Shown here: positions 24,532 through 35,754 of the stretch, piece after piece
Layout of the letters: the number at the start of each line of letters is the position of its first letter
Numbering within the stretch: position 1 is the stretch's first letter
Assembly: GCA_028713675.1 (NCBI GenBank)
Contig: JAQTNV010000009.1
Coordinates: forward strand, 1 to 64,000
Reading direction: 5' to 3'
Source of the DNA: a bacterium
Lineage (GTDB): Bacteria; Desulfobacterota; JAPLJL01
DNA: 64,000 nt
Position numbers and translations under genes: made by a program
The notes under the pieces: generated by a model
Databases searched by the model: none
Seen by the model: the letters and a program-made list of their open reading frames with translations, nothing else
Told to the model about the DNA's origin: nothing

Positions 24532-26373
24532 TTAACGCTGGGATGTCGGCAAGTAGAAAAAGACCTTCCCCGTCCCTTTCATTTCCAGAAGCAGCCGCTT
24601 GATTTCTTCCTTCTCCTTATCCTTGCCCTTGGTCTTTTCTTTTTCTTTCTCTTTTTCTTTCTCTTTCCCCTCTTCCGGGGTCAGGATGATTTCCTTGACC
24701 AGCGGCACCAGGTTGCCCATCCAGCCCACCAGCATGGGTGGGAGCATGCTGAAGCTCTCCCCTTCCGAGAGGGACATGGCGTGCAATTTTCCCGGGAGGG
24801 AAACCAGGACATAACCGCTCCCCTGGAGGCGAACCAGGTTGAGCTCTCCGGAATCCTTGAGGGGGACCTTGCCGTTTTCCCACTGCAGGTCGCCCTGCGC
24901 CGCCAGCAGAAACGTTTCTGAAATATAAAGAATGTCCCCCTGGGGATCGAGGTTGTAGGTATCGCCCTCCGGGGCGGAGATCATCAGGACCCCGGCTCCC
25001 TTGAATTCCACCACCGGGTTTTTCTCGCCTCCGAAAATCAGGCGGGTTTCCTTGCCCTTGAAACGCTTGTGTTTCAATTCGATCTGGTATCCGCCCTTGC
25101 ACCCGGAGAGGGCCTGGAAACGGATCAGGGCGCCCTTGTCTTTCTGGGAGATTGCGTAGCTGTTATTCCCCATCCGGATCGCGGTATCGGCCCCGATCTC
25201 GGAAAACTCCAGGAAAACCCCCTTGTCGGGAACCTCTACGGTGGAGAACTGGGTGGTCGGCTGCGCTTCGGTCTCGAGGGCGGCCTCCGCCGGTTCTTCC
25301 TCCGGGCTTTTTGGAGCGGTTTCCGCTTCCGGTTTTGGCTCCGGTTCCTTCGCTGCCTCCCGGGGCGGCTCTTTGACCTCGACGGCCGGGACAGGCTCGG
25401 GCTCGGGCGCTCTTTCCGGCTCCGGTTCGGGCTCGGGCTTTTCCGGGACCGGCGGCTGGGCTTCCATCCGGATCGGCGCTTCCAGGCGTTCCGTCTCGGC
25501 TTTTTCCTCCGGGATCTCAACCGCCGGCGGGATCGGTTCGGGCGCGGGCGGCGCCTTGACCTCCGGTTCCGGGGCGGGGGCTTTTTTCTCCGAAGACTCG
25601 TCCATGGAGAAGGTGGAATACGCGCCTTCTTCCTGGACCAGTTTGAAACCTTCGATCTCTTCATCGGCTTCCGCGGCCGGCGGGGGTTCCGGCGCCGGGG
25701 GCGGAGCGGGAGCGGCCTCCGGGGCAGGCGCGGGCTCAGGCTCAGGCGCGGGCGGGATTTCGGGCGGCCGGATCCGCTCGAGATCCTCGGGCAGGTCCAC
25801 CACCTCGTTGGGCTGGGATTCCAGAATCCTCTGCTCGCCCCGGATGGTTTCCTGGTCCTTTTCGGGCTTGGGATGTTCCGGGGCCTGCTGCCGGATCAGC
25901 TCATCCATCTTCTTGGCCATCTTGATCGCCCCGGCCAGCTCGAATTCTTCCTTGGCGTTCTGGTATTCGTTCAGTTTCGAGTAGGAGAGACCCAGGTAGT
26001 TATGGGCCCCCCGGTGGTCCGCGTCCAGCTCGATCACTTTCTTCAGCGAATCGATCGCCCGGCGGTAATCCTCTTTTTTCAGGTAGGCCAGGCCCAGGTT
26101 GACATGCAGGCTGGAGACCTTCGGATTCTTGGCCACCAGGGACCGGAACATCCGGATGGCCCGGCTGTATTCCTCCAACTTGAAAAAGACCATGGCCAGC
26201 AGGTTCTGGGCCTGTTCGCTTCCGGGCTCCAGGTCCAGGGCGCTTTCCAGCTCGTCCTTGGCTTCCACCAGATTATTCATCTCCAGGGCCTCCCGGCCCT
26301 TGGAAAGATGCAACTGGAACTCTTCCCGGACGGAAAGATCCGCGTCCTGGTCTTTATTGGCCTGACCGTTCAT
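24532..26373 (-). CDS. TPR protein with acidic/proline linker and C-terminal AIM24-like domain
   Basis: A 613-residue protein. Residues ~20-150 form about four tetratricopeptide repeats (LEMNNLVEAKDELESALDLEP.., EYSRAIRMFRSLVAKNP.., DYRRAIDSLKKVIELDA..). A linker of more than 200 residues is almost all Glu, Pro, Ala and Lys. The C-terminal part (about 380-560: GADTAIRMGNNSYAIS.., EFKGAGVLMISAPEG.., DILYISETFLLAAQGDL) resembles the AIM24/TIGR00266 beta-sandwich family, whose function is unclear. A Lys/Glu tail follows. I chose the ATG at 26373, which has AAGGAG at good spacing, over an upstream TTG. There is no signal peptide. It may be a scaffold; function unknown. Confidence 0.75.
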   Translation of the reverse strand: MNGQANKDQDADLSVREEFQLHLSKGREALEMNNLVEAKDELESALDLEPGSEQAQNLLAMVFFKLEEYSRAIRMFRSLVAKNPKVSSLHVNLGLAYLKKEDYRRAIDSLKKVIELDADHRGAHNYLGLSYSKLNEYQNAKEEFELAGAIKMAKKMDELIRQQAPEHPKPEKDQETIRGEQRILESQPNEVVDLPEDLERIRPPEIPPAPEPEPAPAPEAAPAPPPAPEPPPAAEADEEIEGFKLVQEEGAYSTFSMDESSEKKAPAPEPEVKAPPAPEPIPPAVEIPEEKAETERLEAPIRMEAQPPVPEKPEPEPEPERAPEPEPVPAVEVKEPPREAAKEPEPKPEAETAPKSPEEEPAEAALETEAQPTTQFSTVEVPDKGVFLEFSEIGADTAIRMGNNSYAISQKDKGALIRFQALSGCKGGYQIELKHKRFKGKETRLIFGGEKNPVVEFKGAGVLMISAPEGDTYNLDPQGDILYISETFLLAAQGDLQWENGKVPLKDSGELNLVRLQGSGYVLVSLPGKLHAMSLSEGESFSMLPPMLVGWMGNLVPLVKEIILTPEEGKEKEKEKEKEKTKGKDKEKEEIKRLLLEMKGTGKVFFYLPTSQR

Positions 26374-26399
26374 TTCCTGCTCCTTTTTTTTCCGACTGC

Positions 26400-26996
26400 T
26401 CAATTCTTGTACCTCTGCGCCTGCAATTTTTTAAACTCGGCTATCACCGACCGGACAAAATTCTCCGTTTCCGGGAAAGGAGGAATACTCTGGTAACGCA
26501 TCACCGGCTGCTCGCCGGCGTTGTAAGCCGCCAGAGCCTTTTTCAAATTATGGGAAAACTGCTCCATCAGAAACTTGAAATGCAGGATTCCCCCCTCGAC
26601 ATTCTCCTCCGGGTCAAAAACCCGGGAGACCCCCCAGCGCCTGGCGGTTTCCGGCATCAACTGCATCAGGCCGAGCGCCCCCTTGGGGGAAACCGCTTCC
26701 GGATTAAAATCCGACTCGACCTTGATAATCGCCTTGATCAGGTCGGGATTGACCCGGTGCTTGTTCCCGGCCTTTTCCACCATCGTGTGCAGCTTGCGGC
26801 GCTCTTCCAGATAATTCCTCGACCTGCTTTCCTCGCCCCAGGGCCGGTAGCGCGGGTCGTTGGGGATATTGGAAAAATGAACGCAGCCCTTGCTGTCTTC
26901 CCATTGATAAATTTTCCCGGCCCCCGCCTGCGGCGCGGGAAAAACCGTCAACAGGAAAGCCGCCAGAAAAGGCACTATTAATACCCTTTCCACCAT
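26400..26996 (-). CDS. Lytic transglycosylase, SLT family, with DUF4124 N-terminus
   Basis: A 198-residue exported murein hydrolase. A signal peptide (VLIVPFLAAFLLTVFPAPQAGA) is followed by a DUF4124-like strand segment (KIYQWEDSKGCVHFSNIP) and a C-terminal SLT domain. The catalytic glutamate lies in IIKVESDFNPEAVSPKGALGLMQLMP; the AAYNAGE motif follows. It should cleave the MurNAc-GlcNAc bond to leave 1,6-anhydroMurNAc. The ATG at 26996 is chosen with GGAGAG upstream; a TTG six codons earlier is less likely. It is first in the operon with the TPR-AIM24 protein and pgsA, 26 bases from the next gene. Confidence 0.9.
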   Translation of the reverse strand: MVERVLIVPFLAAFLLTVFPAPQAGAGKIYQWEDSKGCVHFSNIPNDPRYRPWGEESRSRNYLEERRKLHTMVEKAGNKHRVNPDLIKAIIKVESDFNPEAVSPKGALGLMQLMPETARRWGVSRVFDPEENVEGGILHFKFLMEQFSHNLKKALAAYNAGEQPVMRYQSIPPFPETENFVRSVIAEFKKLQAQRYKN

Positions 26997-27378
26997 GGTT
27001 TTTCTCTCCAGCAAATTAATATATTACCCTGTAACTTTCTCTGAATCAAGGAAAATACTTTCAAAGCCGAATTTGCAAGTTTTATCCTAATTTATATTCA
27101 TATTATCTATTCGGTCATTCAAGTCTATATAGTCCATTTAATCTGTCTAGTCTTCTGGTTACCATTAGGCGTAAAGGATTAGGGGGTCATTGAACTTATT
27201 GAAGTCATTCTTCTTTTTCGACACTACGGATTTATCCCGAAGGGTTTATCTGAGGTACACAATGAACCCTATGGACACTATGAACGCTTCACCTGGCGTT
27301 TTGCGCTTGGCTTGACCATTTAATGAATTTTATATAAATTTAATCATATTTATTGAAATAAGCATTTAGACTTTACTT
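26997..27378. other. Gene-free AT-rich interval with word-repeat patches
   Basis: Divergent spacer between the transglycosylase and the M23 gene. It holds GTCATTGAACTTATTGAAG and ACACTATGG..ATGAACCC-type words (about 27185-27290) in an AT-rich background. No gene or clear promoter was recognised; the AT-rich stretch at 27310-27370 could contain the M23 gene promoter. Confidence 0.5.
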
Positions 27379-28806
27379 GTGAAAATAACCCGCAATCATC
27401 CGCACCAGCCCTCCGAGCCCTTACATATTCCCCTTCCCCGCGTCCCGCTTCTGATCATTATCCCGATTGTCCTGATTTTGATTTCCGGCCTGGGGTATCG
27501 GATCCTGACCCCGGTGACCACCAGTTCCTTTATCTTCCTCCCCTCCGCCCCTGAGCTTAAGCCGGTCGACGCCGAGCCGGGGGTGCTCTCCGCCGAGTTG
27601 ATCCTGGAGGAGGAAACCGCCCCGTTCCCCGGAAATTTCGCCGAAAGTCCCACCCGCCCGGGAGATTCCCTGACCTTGATTGAGGGTTCGGTCAAGGCCC
27701 GGGAGGGTCTCACCGCCGCTCTCACCACCGCGGGGCTGGACCAGGAAATGATCAAGCTGATTGAAAACCGCCTCGCCCCCATCCTGAATTTCCGCACCTG
27801 CCGCCCGGGTGACCGGTTCAAGGCCAGCATCAACGCCGAGGGGAATTTAACCGAGTTCGACTATGAATCCGACCCGATGAGCATCTTCCGGGTTTTCCGC
27901 GAGGGAGACGGCTACCTGGCCGAAAAAGTCCTGGTGCAGCCCGACCTCCGGGTAGCCAACGTCGCGGGAGAGGTTTCCAGTTCCCTCTTTGAAGCCCTGG
28001 TCTCCGCCGGGGAATCCGCCCAGCTGGCCATGGACTTCGCCGATCTGCTCGCCTGGGACATGGACTTCTCCACCGAAACCCGTTCCGGCGACAAGTTCCG
28101 GATCCTGGTCGAAAAGCTCTACCTCGAGGGGAAATTTTACCAGTACGGCCGGGTCCTGGCCGCCGAGTACCAGAATGGCGGGGAGACCTATACCGCGATT
28201 TTCTACGAGGACCCGCAGGGCCGGGGTGATTATTACGACCAGGAAGGAAAATCCCTCCGCCGGGCCTTCTTAAAATCCCCCCTGAAATTCGCCCGGATCA
28301 GTTCGAAATTTACCCATCGCCGCTTCCACCCGGTTCTGAAAATCTTCCGGCCTCATTTAGGGGTTGACTACGCCGCCCCGCGGGGCACCCCGATCTGGGC
28401 CATCGGCGACGGGACCATCGCCGCCCGGGGCTGGATGGGAGGAGCCGGCAAGGCCGTCCGGATCAAACACCCCAACGGTTTCGTCACCTCCTACGGGCAT
28501 CTCTCCCAGTTCGCCCGGGGCATCCGCCCCGGCGTCAAGGTCAAGCAGCAGCAGGTCATCGGGTACGTGGGCGCCACCGGGCTGGCCACGGGTCCGCACC
28601 TGGATTTCCGCGTCAAGAAAAACGGGAGATTCATCAACCCGCTCTCGATCCAGGGCCCCCGGGCCCTGTCGGTGGACCGCGCCTTCCTGGCCGATTTCAA
28701 CCTCCACCGGCAAAAAATCGCCCAAGCTTTCAACACCCCCGATCCGACCTCCCTGCTCGCCCGGGCTCCCTTGCCTCCTGCCCGGGACCAGGTCTCGCTC
28801 AAGTAA
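27379..28806 (+). CDS. M23-family peptidoglycan endopeptidase-like protein (MepM/OapA-like)
   Basis: A 475-residue envelope protein with one N-terminal membrane anchor (LLIIIPIVLILISGLGY), a middle region with an OapA/LysM-like fold (GDSLTLIEGSVKAREGLTAAL..) and a C-terminal LytM domain. The first zinc motif is RPHLGVDYAAPRGTP, then SYGHLS. The last motif reads TGPHLDFRV: the usual H-x-H is H-x-D, so the second His ligand is replaced. Many proteobacterial homologues share this, I believe, so it may still be active or act as an amidase activator. The start is a GTG at 27379 without a visible ribosome site and is uncertain. Confidence 0.85.
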   Translation: MKITRNHPHQPSEPLHIPLPRVPLLIIIPIVLILISGLGYRILTPVTTSSFIFLPSAPELKPVDAEPGVLSAELILEEETAPFPGNFAESPTRPGDSLTLIEGSVKAREGLTAALTTAGLDQEMIKLIENRLAPILNFRTCRPGDRFKASINAEGNLTEFDYESDPMSIFRVFREGDGYLAEKVLVQPDLRVANVAGEVSSSLFEALVSAGESAQLAMDFADLLAWDMDFSTETRSGDKFRILVEKLYLEGKFYQYGRVLAAEYQNGGETYTAIFYEDPQGRGDYYDQEGKSLRRAFLKSPLKFARISSKFTHRRFHPVLKIFRPHLGVDYAAPRGTPIWAIGDGTIAARGWMGGAGKAVRIKHPNGFVTSYGHLSQFARGIRPGVKVKQQQVIGYVGATGLATGPHLDFRVKKNGRFINPLSIQGPRALSVDRAFLADFNLHRQKIAQAFNTPDPTSLLARAPLPPARDQVSLK

Positions 28807-28985
28807 TCGCAGGGAGCATAGGGCATGGCGTTCAGAACGTTGGAATCGTTTTGATCGTTAATTTCTTTAAGTTCGTTGTTTTCGAACTACCTAACAACCA
28901 AACCACCTTTTTTTCTTTCTAACCACCTAGCTACCGAACTACCTAACCACCAGCCAACTACCTACCATCTACCGTTGTGATTTAA

Positions 28986-30287
<1,302 letters not shown>

Positions 30288-30403
30288 TTTAAGTTTCGGG
30301 TTTCTGGTTTCGGGTTTCGAGTTTAATTTGAAATTTGATTTTGATCATTGGATATTGGTCATTGTTTGGTAATTGTAATTTGGTCATTGGTTATTGATTT
30401 TCC

Positions 30404-30495
30404 GGAGGAGTGGCCGAGTGGCCGAAGGCGTCCCGCTTGAAACGGGATTCCCTGGGAGACCGGGGACGTGGGTTCGAATCCTACCTCCTCCGCCA
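30404..30495 (+). tRNA. tRNA-Ser (anticodon UGA)
   Basis: A 92-base class II tRNA with encoded CCA. The acceptor stem pairs GGAGGAG (30404-30410) with CTCCTCC (30485-30491), discriminator G. The anticodon stem TCCCG/CGGGA encloses CTTGAAA, giving TGA at 30438-30440. A long variable arm is present, as expected for serine. Its 3' end (30480-30497) is repeated at 30804-30821, marking an insertion. Confidence 0.96.
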
Positions 30496-30821
30496 TCCTA
30501 CGCTAAAGCTTCGGATGGCAGGCCATCATGGGTCGAAGTTCTCATGTGGTACGTATATATCCTGAAAGACCGCAATGGAGCGATTTATATTGGCTCCACC
30601 AATGACCTAAAGAGACGTCTTAAAGAACACCAAGCTGGTAATTGTTATTCCACTAAACGGCTCAACGAAATGAATTTGGAGGCCTATATTGCGGTAAATA
30701 GCGAGAGAACCGCAAGGAACCTAGAAAAATATCTAAAAACTGGTTCGGGGAAAGCTATTCTAAAAAAAAGAATTTTAGCTGACGAAGTTTTAACGTAGTC
30801 AGCCCTACCTCCTCCGCCATC
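30480..30821 (+). mobile_element. Putative 324-bp GIY-YIG mini-element inserted at the tRNA-Ser 3' end
   Basis: The 18 bases CCTACCTCCTCCGCCATC occur at 30480-30497, ending the tRNA gene, and again at 30804-30821. The 324 bases from 30498 to 30821 carry a GIY-YIG gene and end in this copy. The sequence just beyond the second copy (30833-30870) is identical to 38 bases found shortly after tRNA-Sec (23794-23831). This suggests 30822 onward is the original downstream flank and the insert is an addition that rebuilt the tRNA 3' end, as integrases and tRNA-targeting elements do. No integrase is present. Confidence 0.7.
30544..30798 (+). CDS. GIY-YIG nuclease domain protein
   Basis: An 84-residue protein consisting almost only of a GIY-YIG domain: WYVYILKDRNGAIYIGSTNDLKRRLKEH carries the GIY (here VYI) and YIG strands and the following Arg-rich helix; a Glu in the later NLEKYLK helix fits the metal-binding position. 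Small stand-alone members (YhbQ/UvrC-like) are common, and many sit beside tRNA genes. I chose the ATG at 30544; any upstream start would read through the tRNA gene. The DNA is poorer in G+C than the surroundings. It occupies most of the insert defined by the tRNA-end direct repeats and may be the factor promoting its spread. Confidence 0.85.
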   Translation: MWYVYILKDRNGAIYIGSTNDLKRRLKEHQAGNCYSTKRLNEMNLEAYIAVNSERTARNLEKYLKTGSGKAILKKRILADEVLT

Positions 30822-31188
30822 ATCATTCTTTTCCTGTTCCCGGATTTTCCTGATCTGTTCGGTCTTGGGTCTTAGGTGTTGGGTCATGGGTTAAGACCTA
30901 ATCCCAATATCAAACTCTCCAGTTTTTGTCATTCTGAGCGAAGCGAAGAATCTCGATTTTTCCCCATTACCTATGACCCATCACCTATCACCTTGTTTTA
31001 CTGCTTACTGCCTACGACCCATGAACTGCCGCCTGATCTTTTGGATTTGATAAAAGCCCGGTCGGACCTGCCCGCTGAGGCGAAGTATCCCTGCCATCTC
31101 CCCCACAGCCTGCTCCTGATGACCAGCGGCGCAGCCTGCCGGCCGCCGGATGAGGCAGCCCGGATCTTAAATCACAGACCGTCGACGC
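30822..31188. repeat. Gene-free interval: tRNA-type flank, REP-like element and word tracts
   Basis: 30833-30870 matches the tRNA-Sec 3' flank. A word tract (GGTGTTGGGTCATGGG) follows, then a minimal REP-like element (GTCATTCTGAGCGAAGCGAA, starting at about 30929), then CCCATCACCTATCACC and ACTGCTTACTGCC words. 31040-31188 is GC-rich, without a supported gene; it may be decayed coding DNA. Confidence 0.65.
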
Positions 31189-32106
31189 TCACGGCTGCGT
31201 CACCCGGTTGCGCCCCGCCGCCTTCGACCGGTACAGCATCCGGTCCGCGGTTTCGGTCAGCCGCTGGGGCGAGTCCGCGCCGGCCGGATCCGTCGTGGCG
31301 CATCCGATGCTGACGGTCAGGCACGGGGCGGCCGAAGAATACGCATGGGGGATATTCAAGGCGCGGATGCCGGAGCACATTCGCTCGGCGATCCCCATTG
31401 CCGCTTTAGCATCCGTGTCGGGAAGGAGAACGACGAACTCCTCGCCGCCGTAGCGGGCGACCAGATCTCCTGAACGCGCGACGCTCCGGGCGAGACACGA
31501 CGCGACCCGGCAGAGGCATTCGTCCCCGGCGCCGTGACCGTAGTGGTCGTTGTATTCCTTGAAGTGGTCGATATCAATCAGGAGAACGGACAACGACTTG
31601 CGGTCGCGTGTCTCCCGCCGCCATTCCTGCTCAAACATCTTGTCGAAGCAGCGCCGGTTGGCGATCTGTGTCAGCGCGTCGACGTGGGACAACTGCTCGA
31701 GCAGGTCCGCCTGTTTTTTCAGGGCAATGTGCGTTCTCACCCGAGCGCGGACCACCGGGATCGAGAACGGCTTAGCGATATAATCGACCGCTCCCAGGTT
31801 GAAACCGAGCTCCTCGTTGGTTTCTTCATCGAGGGCGGTCACGAAGATCACCGGGCAGCGCCGCAGTTTCGGGTTCGCCTTGAGCCTCCGGCAGACCTCA
31901 AAGCCGTCCATCTCCGGCATCATCACGTCCAGGAGGATCAGGTCGGGCGGATCGCCCGTCTCGACGGCGCTAAGGGCCTGCGCCCCCCCGGCCGCCTGGC
32001 GCACCAGGTACTCGGGGCTGAGCACGGCTTCCAGGAGCTTAAGGTTGATGGAGTTGTCGTCGACGACCAGGATCGTCGGCCGGGTTTCGGTTCCGCGTTC
32101 CGTCAT
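31189..32106 (-). CDS. Response regulator with GGDEF output (diguanylate cyclase)
   Basis: A 305-residue two-domain regulator. The receiver domain (residues ~11-125) has the DD pair in VVDDNS, the phosphoacceptor Asp in LILLDVMMPEMDG and the Lys in AKPFS. The GGDEF domain (~140-300) has the active-site motif GGEEF and an upstream RSGD that fits the R-x-x-D inhibitory c-di-GMP site. It should make c-di-GMP when phosphorylated, with product feedback. The gene lies five bases after the hybrid kinase, its likely phosphodonor. AAGGA precedes the start codon. Confidence 0.94.
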   Translation of the reverse strand: MTERGTETRPTILVVDDNSINLKLLEAVLSPEYLVRQAAGGAQALSAVETGDPPDLILLDVMMPEMDGFEVCRRLKANPKLRRCPVIFVTALDEETNEELGFNLGAVDYIAKPFSIPVVRARVRTHIALKKQADLLEQLSHVDALTQIANRRCFDKMFEQEWRRETRDRKSLSVLLIDIDHFKEYNDHYGHGAGDECLCRVASCLARSVARSGDLVARYGGEEFVVLLPDTDAKAAMGIAERMCSGIRALNIPHAYSSAAPCLTVSIGCATTDPAGADSPQRLTETADRMLYRSKAAGRNRVTQP

Positions 32107-32111
32107 GGTCC

Positions 32112-35100
32112 TTATTTGGGGCCGGAGTTCCTCCAGCGCTCGACCGCGTCCTTCGCCCGGGCGAATTCCTCCTCGCCTTTGCGAATGAGCGGTTCGGCTC
32201 CGGTCAGTGTTCCCGGCTTGGCCAGCTTTTCGAGCTCCTTTTCCACGGCCCAGAGCGCCATGGTGCCAAACGTGGCCGCGTTGGACTTGAGCGTGTGCGC
32301 GGCGCGGCAGAGGTCGCCGGCCTTGTCTTCGGCCAGGGCCCGGCGCTGGGCGGCCAGGAGATTGGAGCCGTCGCGGAAGAACTGGTCGACGAGCAGGGGC
32401 AGGGTCTGCTCGGCCCCGGGGCCGAGCGTGTCCCGCAGTTTTTTCAAGACCGAAGGTTCGAGAACCGGCAGCTCGGCTCCGGCGGTTTCTCCGGCCGGGG
32501 CGGGTGCGCTGGCCGGGGCGGGAGCCTGGCGGAGCGCGCTCCGCTGGAGCGCCGCGATCAGGTCCGGCAGCAGCAGGGGCTTGCTCAGATAATCATCCAT
32601 GCCGATGGCCAGGCACTTGCGCCGGTCCTCCTCCATCGCGTCGGCCGTGAGGGCGATGATGCGGGGCTGGTCCGCCGCGGAGAAACGCCTCCGGATCTCG
32701 CGGGTCGCGTCCAGGCCGTCCATCTCCGGCATGTGCACGTCCATGAGGATTACGTCGTAAGGCTTTCGCTGCAGGGCCTCCAGGACCTCGAGGCCGTTGC
32801 CCGCGATCTCCACGCCGTAGCCCAGCCGACCGAGCACCTCCCGGGCCAGTATCTGGTTGGTCGGGTTGTCTTCGGCCAGGAGGATGCGCAGGGGATAGCG
32901 CCGGCCCATCTCGCGATCGAATCCCATCGCGTCTCCGGGCTCGGGCCGGGTCGCCACGCCGGGGCGGAAGATCTCGACCAGGGAATCGTAGAGCCGCGAG
33001 GCCCGGACCGGCTTGAGCAGGACCGCCCGGAAGTGCTCCCGGCACTCGGGGTCCAGTCCGGTCTCGGCCGAGGACATCAGCACCAGGGGCAGCTCCGCCC
33101 CCCCGGGAAGCTCCTGGACCCGCCGGCAGAGTTCCAGGCCGTCCATCTCCGGCATCATCAGGTCGGTTACCAGGGCGTCGACGCGCTCGCCCCGGCTCAG
33201 CAGATCCAGGGCCTCGCGCGCGGAAGAAGCGGTAAGCGGGGCCATGCCCCAGGACGTGATCTGCCGGCCGACGATCTCCCGGTTCGTCCGGTTGTCGTCC
33301 ACGACCAGGATGCGCCGGCCGCTCAGGCCGGGCTGCTCCCGCGCCAGGTAAACGGGCGGGGCCTCGGGGGCGACCTGTACCCTGATGGTGAAGTGGAAGG
33401 TCGATCCCTGGCCGGGCTCGCTCTCCACCCAGATCCGCCCCCCCATCATCTCAACCAGGCGCTTGCTGATGGCCAGCCCGAGCCCCGTCCCGCCGTACTT
33501 GCGCGAGGTGGAGGTGTCGGCCTGGCTGAAGGGCTGGAAGAGGTTGTCCCGCTTATCATGAGGGATGCCGACGCCCGTGTCCTGGACCGCGAAGCGCAGC
33601 TCGACCGAGCCGTCGAAGCCGGGCGCGGCCGCGGAGACCCGGACGATCACCTCGCCGCGGTCGGTGAACTTGATGGCGTTCCCGACCAGGTTGAGCAGGA
33701 TCTGATTGAGGCGGGTCGAGTCCCCCCGGACCACGGCCGGGGTGTGGGCGTCGATCAGGCAGCCGAGCTCCAGCCCCTTTTCCCGCGCCCGGCAGCCCAT
33801 CAGCTCCAGCGCCGACTCCACCCGGTGCCTCAGGTCAAAGCTCCCTGATTCGAGTTCCAGTTTCCCGGCTTCGATCTTGGAGAAGTCCAGGATATCGTTG
33901 ATGATCGTCAGCAGCGCCTCTCCGCTGTTGCGGATGGTCCGGGTGAATTCGCGCTGCTCGGCGGTCATCTGTCCGTCCAGGAGGAGCCCCGACATGCCGA
34001 TGATCGCGTTCATCGGCGTCCGGATCTCGTGGCTCATCGTCGCGAGGAAGGCGCTCTTGGCCCGGGTGGCCATCTCGGTCGCCACCGCTTCCTGCTCGGC
34101 CGCCTCTTTGGCCCGCTTCAGTGCCTCCCCCGCAGCCTGCCTCTCGGTGACGTCTTCCATGACCCCGTCCAGCCACTCGATCTCGCCGCGCTCGTTCAGA
34201 TGCGGGTCGGCGGTGCACGAGGTCAGGATCGGGGTGCCGTCCTTGCGGCGCAGGGCCAGAACCTTGTTGCGGACATGGCCCTCCCGCATCACCTCGTTGA
34301 TGAACTCCTGGCGCTCCCGGGGATCCTGATAGAGGTCCGCGATCGGTATTTGCATCAGCTCCTCCACCGTTTCGCAGCCGAAGATCCTCGCCATGGCCGG
34401 GTTGGCCTGCAGGAAGCGGCCTTGGGGCCCGCCGGTGTTCCGGTAGACGCCGATGTTGACGTTCTCGACGAGGGTGCGGAACTGCTCTTCGCTGTGGCGG
34501 AGCGCCTCTTCGAAGCGCTTGCGGTCGGATACGTCGTGGACGATTTCGATCGCGCCGACAACCTTTCCGGCCGAGTCGCGCAGCGCGGTGGCGTTGCCCA
34601 CGAAGAAGATCCCCTCGCCCAGGTTCGTAATATGTCCCTCGCCGGTGAGGGTGTCGCCGCGCCGCTTGAAGTGAGCGTATTTATCCTTTTCCAGTTCCTC
34701 GCGCGGCTCCATGGCTAGGTCCAGCAGCACGGGACGGCGTTCCCCGTAGAACGGCAGGGCGTGCTCGTAATTGCCCTTGCCCAGAATGTCTTCGGCCTTG
34801 ACCCTGGTCATTTCCTCCATCGCCCGGTTCCAGGCGACGATGTGTCCCTCGGCGTCCCGGACCATCGTGGCGTCGGGCAGGAACTGGATGATGTCGGCCA
34901 GGCGCTGCCGGGACTCCTGGAGCTCGGCGGTACGGAGGCGGACCAGTTCCTCTTGATATTTAGTCAGCTGCTGGAGTTCACCCTTCTCCCGTTGCACTTC
35001 CTGGTAAAGCCGGATGTTCCGGAGCGCGGTGCCCGTCTGAATGGCGAAGCTCGCCAGCGCGACCTGCTCCGGGTTGTCGGCCTGAATGCGCGTATGGAAT

Positions 35101-35750
35101 TCCGCCCGCTCGGCCCGGTTCCCCGCGACGAGCAGGCCGAGGGGGACGCCACCCTCCTCGCCGAGCGCCAGGACGATGAATTCGTCCAGGCCGCAGATCC
35201 TGCCGATCTCGGCGAGGCCCGCGTCCGCGGTTCCGGGCACGCAGATCACGGGAGCCCCCTTGTCCAGGAGGAGTCGGAGAGCGGGGTTATCGAACGGCAG
35301 CGCCGCGGCTTCGGCAGCGCGCAAGTCGGCCTCGTCGAAGTAACCCTCGTGAGTCTGCGCTTGGAAGCGGGCCCGGCGCGGCTCGGGCAGAAGGACCAGG
35401 CAACGCTCGACCCCCACCTCGTAAACGGCGAAGTGGGCCGCGATCTCCAGGATCTTTTCCTGCTCCAGCGTACTGCCGAGCTGCTGTCCGGCCTCGTAGA
35501 GCTGGCGATAGAGGCGGATCTCCGCCTCGCTTTTCTCCTGCGCGCGGTTGAGCTGGCTCTCCAGACGGACCAGGCGTTTAACCTGGTCGGCGAGCAGGCG
35601 ATTCTCTTCGCGCAGATCGTCGATCGAGAGGGAAGGCGGGATTACGCGCCCGGGGGCGGCCTTGGCCGCCGACGGCTTGGACCGGGTCGCCCGGGGGACG
35701 GCCTTGGTCTTCGCCGGCCGCCGTTTTGGAACCGCCCGCTTCCGTTTCAT
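32112..35750 (-). CDS. Large hybrid sensor histidine kinase (GAF-PAS-PAS-HisKA-HATPase-REC-REC-Hpt)
   Basis: A 1212-residue cytoplasmic-looking kinase with no clear membrane segment. The first ~40 residues are strongly Lys/Arg/Ala/Pro-rich. Then come a coiled coil and GAF-like domain (~75-250), two PAS domains with PAC-like tails (~285-540), HisKA with His574 in [14 protein letters not shown], and an HATPase with [15 protein letters not shown]. Two receiver domains follow ([14 protein letters not shown] and [15 protein letters not shown], each with a DLMMPEMDG or DVHMPEMDG acceptor), then an Hpt domain with [13 protein letters not shown] near residue 1152. It forms a complete phosphorelay. 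It is flanked by a FIST sensor and a GGDEF regulator within a few bases. Confidence 0.95.
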   Translation of the reverse strand: MKRKRAVPKRRPAKTKAVPRATRSKPSAAKAAPGRVIPPSLSIDDLREENRLLADQVKRLVRLESQLNRAQEKSEAEIRLYRQLYEAGQQLGSTLEQEKILEIAAHFAVYEVGVERCLVLLPEPRRARFQAQTHEGYFDEADLRAAEAAALPFDNPALRLLLDKGAPVICVPGTADAGLAEIGRICGLDEFIVLALGEEGGVPLGLLVAGNRAERAEFHTRIQADNPEQVALASFAIQTGTALRNIRLYQEVQREKGELQQLTKYQEELVRLRTAELQESRQRLADIIQFLPDATMVRDAEGHIVAWNRAMEEMTRVKAEDILGKGNYEHALPFYGERRPVLLDLAMEPREELEKDKYAHFKRRGDTLTGEGHITNLGEGIFFVGNATALRDSAGKVVGAIEIVHDVSDRKRFEEALRHSEEQFRTLVENVNIGVYRNTGGPQGRFLQANPAMARIFGCETVEELMQIPIADLYQDPRERQEFINEVMREGHVRNKVLALRRKDGTPILTSCTADPHLNERGEIEWLDGVMEDVTERQAAGEALKRAKEAAEQEAVATEMATRAKSAFLATMSHEIRTPMNAIIGMSGLLLDGQMTAEQREFTRTIRNSGEALLTIINDILDFSKIEAGKLELESGSFDLRHRVESALELMGCRAREKGLELGCLIDAHTPAVVRGDSTRLNQILLNLVGNAIKFTDRGEVIVRVSAAAPGFDGSVELRFAVQDTGVGIPHDKRDNLFQPFSQADTSTSRKYGGTGLGLAISKRLVEMMGGRIWVESEPGQGSTFHFTIRVQVAPEAPPVYLAREQPGLSGRRILVVDDNRTNREIVGRQITSWGMAPLTASSAREALDLLSRGERVDALVTDLMMPEMDGLELCRRVQELPGGAELPLVLMSSAETGLDPECREHFRAVLLKPVRASRLYDSLVEIFRPGVATRPEPGDAMGFDREMGRRYPLRILLAEDNPTNQILAREVLGRLGYGVEIAGNGLEVLEALQRKPYDVILMDVHMPEMDGLDATREIRRRFSAADQPRIIALTADAMEEDRRKCLAIGMDDYLSKPLLLPDLIAALQRSALRQAPAPASAPAPAGETAGAELPVLEPSVLKKLRDTLGPGAEQTLPLLVDQFFRDGSNLLAAQRRALAEDKAGDLCRAAHTLKSNAATFGTMALWAVEKELEKLAKPGTLTGAEPLIRKGEEEFARAKDAVERWRNSGPK

Positions 35751-35754
35751 GGAG

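Noticed and set aside
30394..30543. Longer N-terminus for the GIY-YIG protein
   Set aside because: It would translate the tRNA-Ser gene; the ATG at 30544 starts exactly at the conserved domain.
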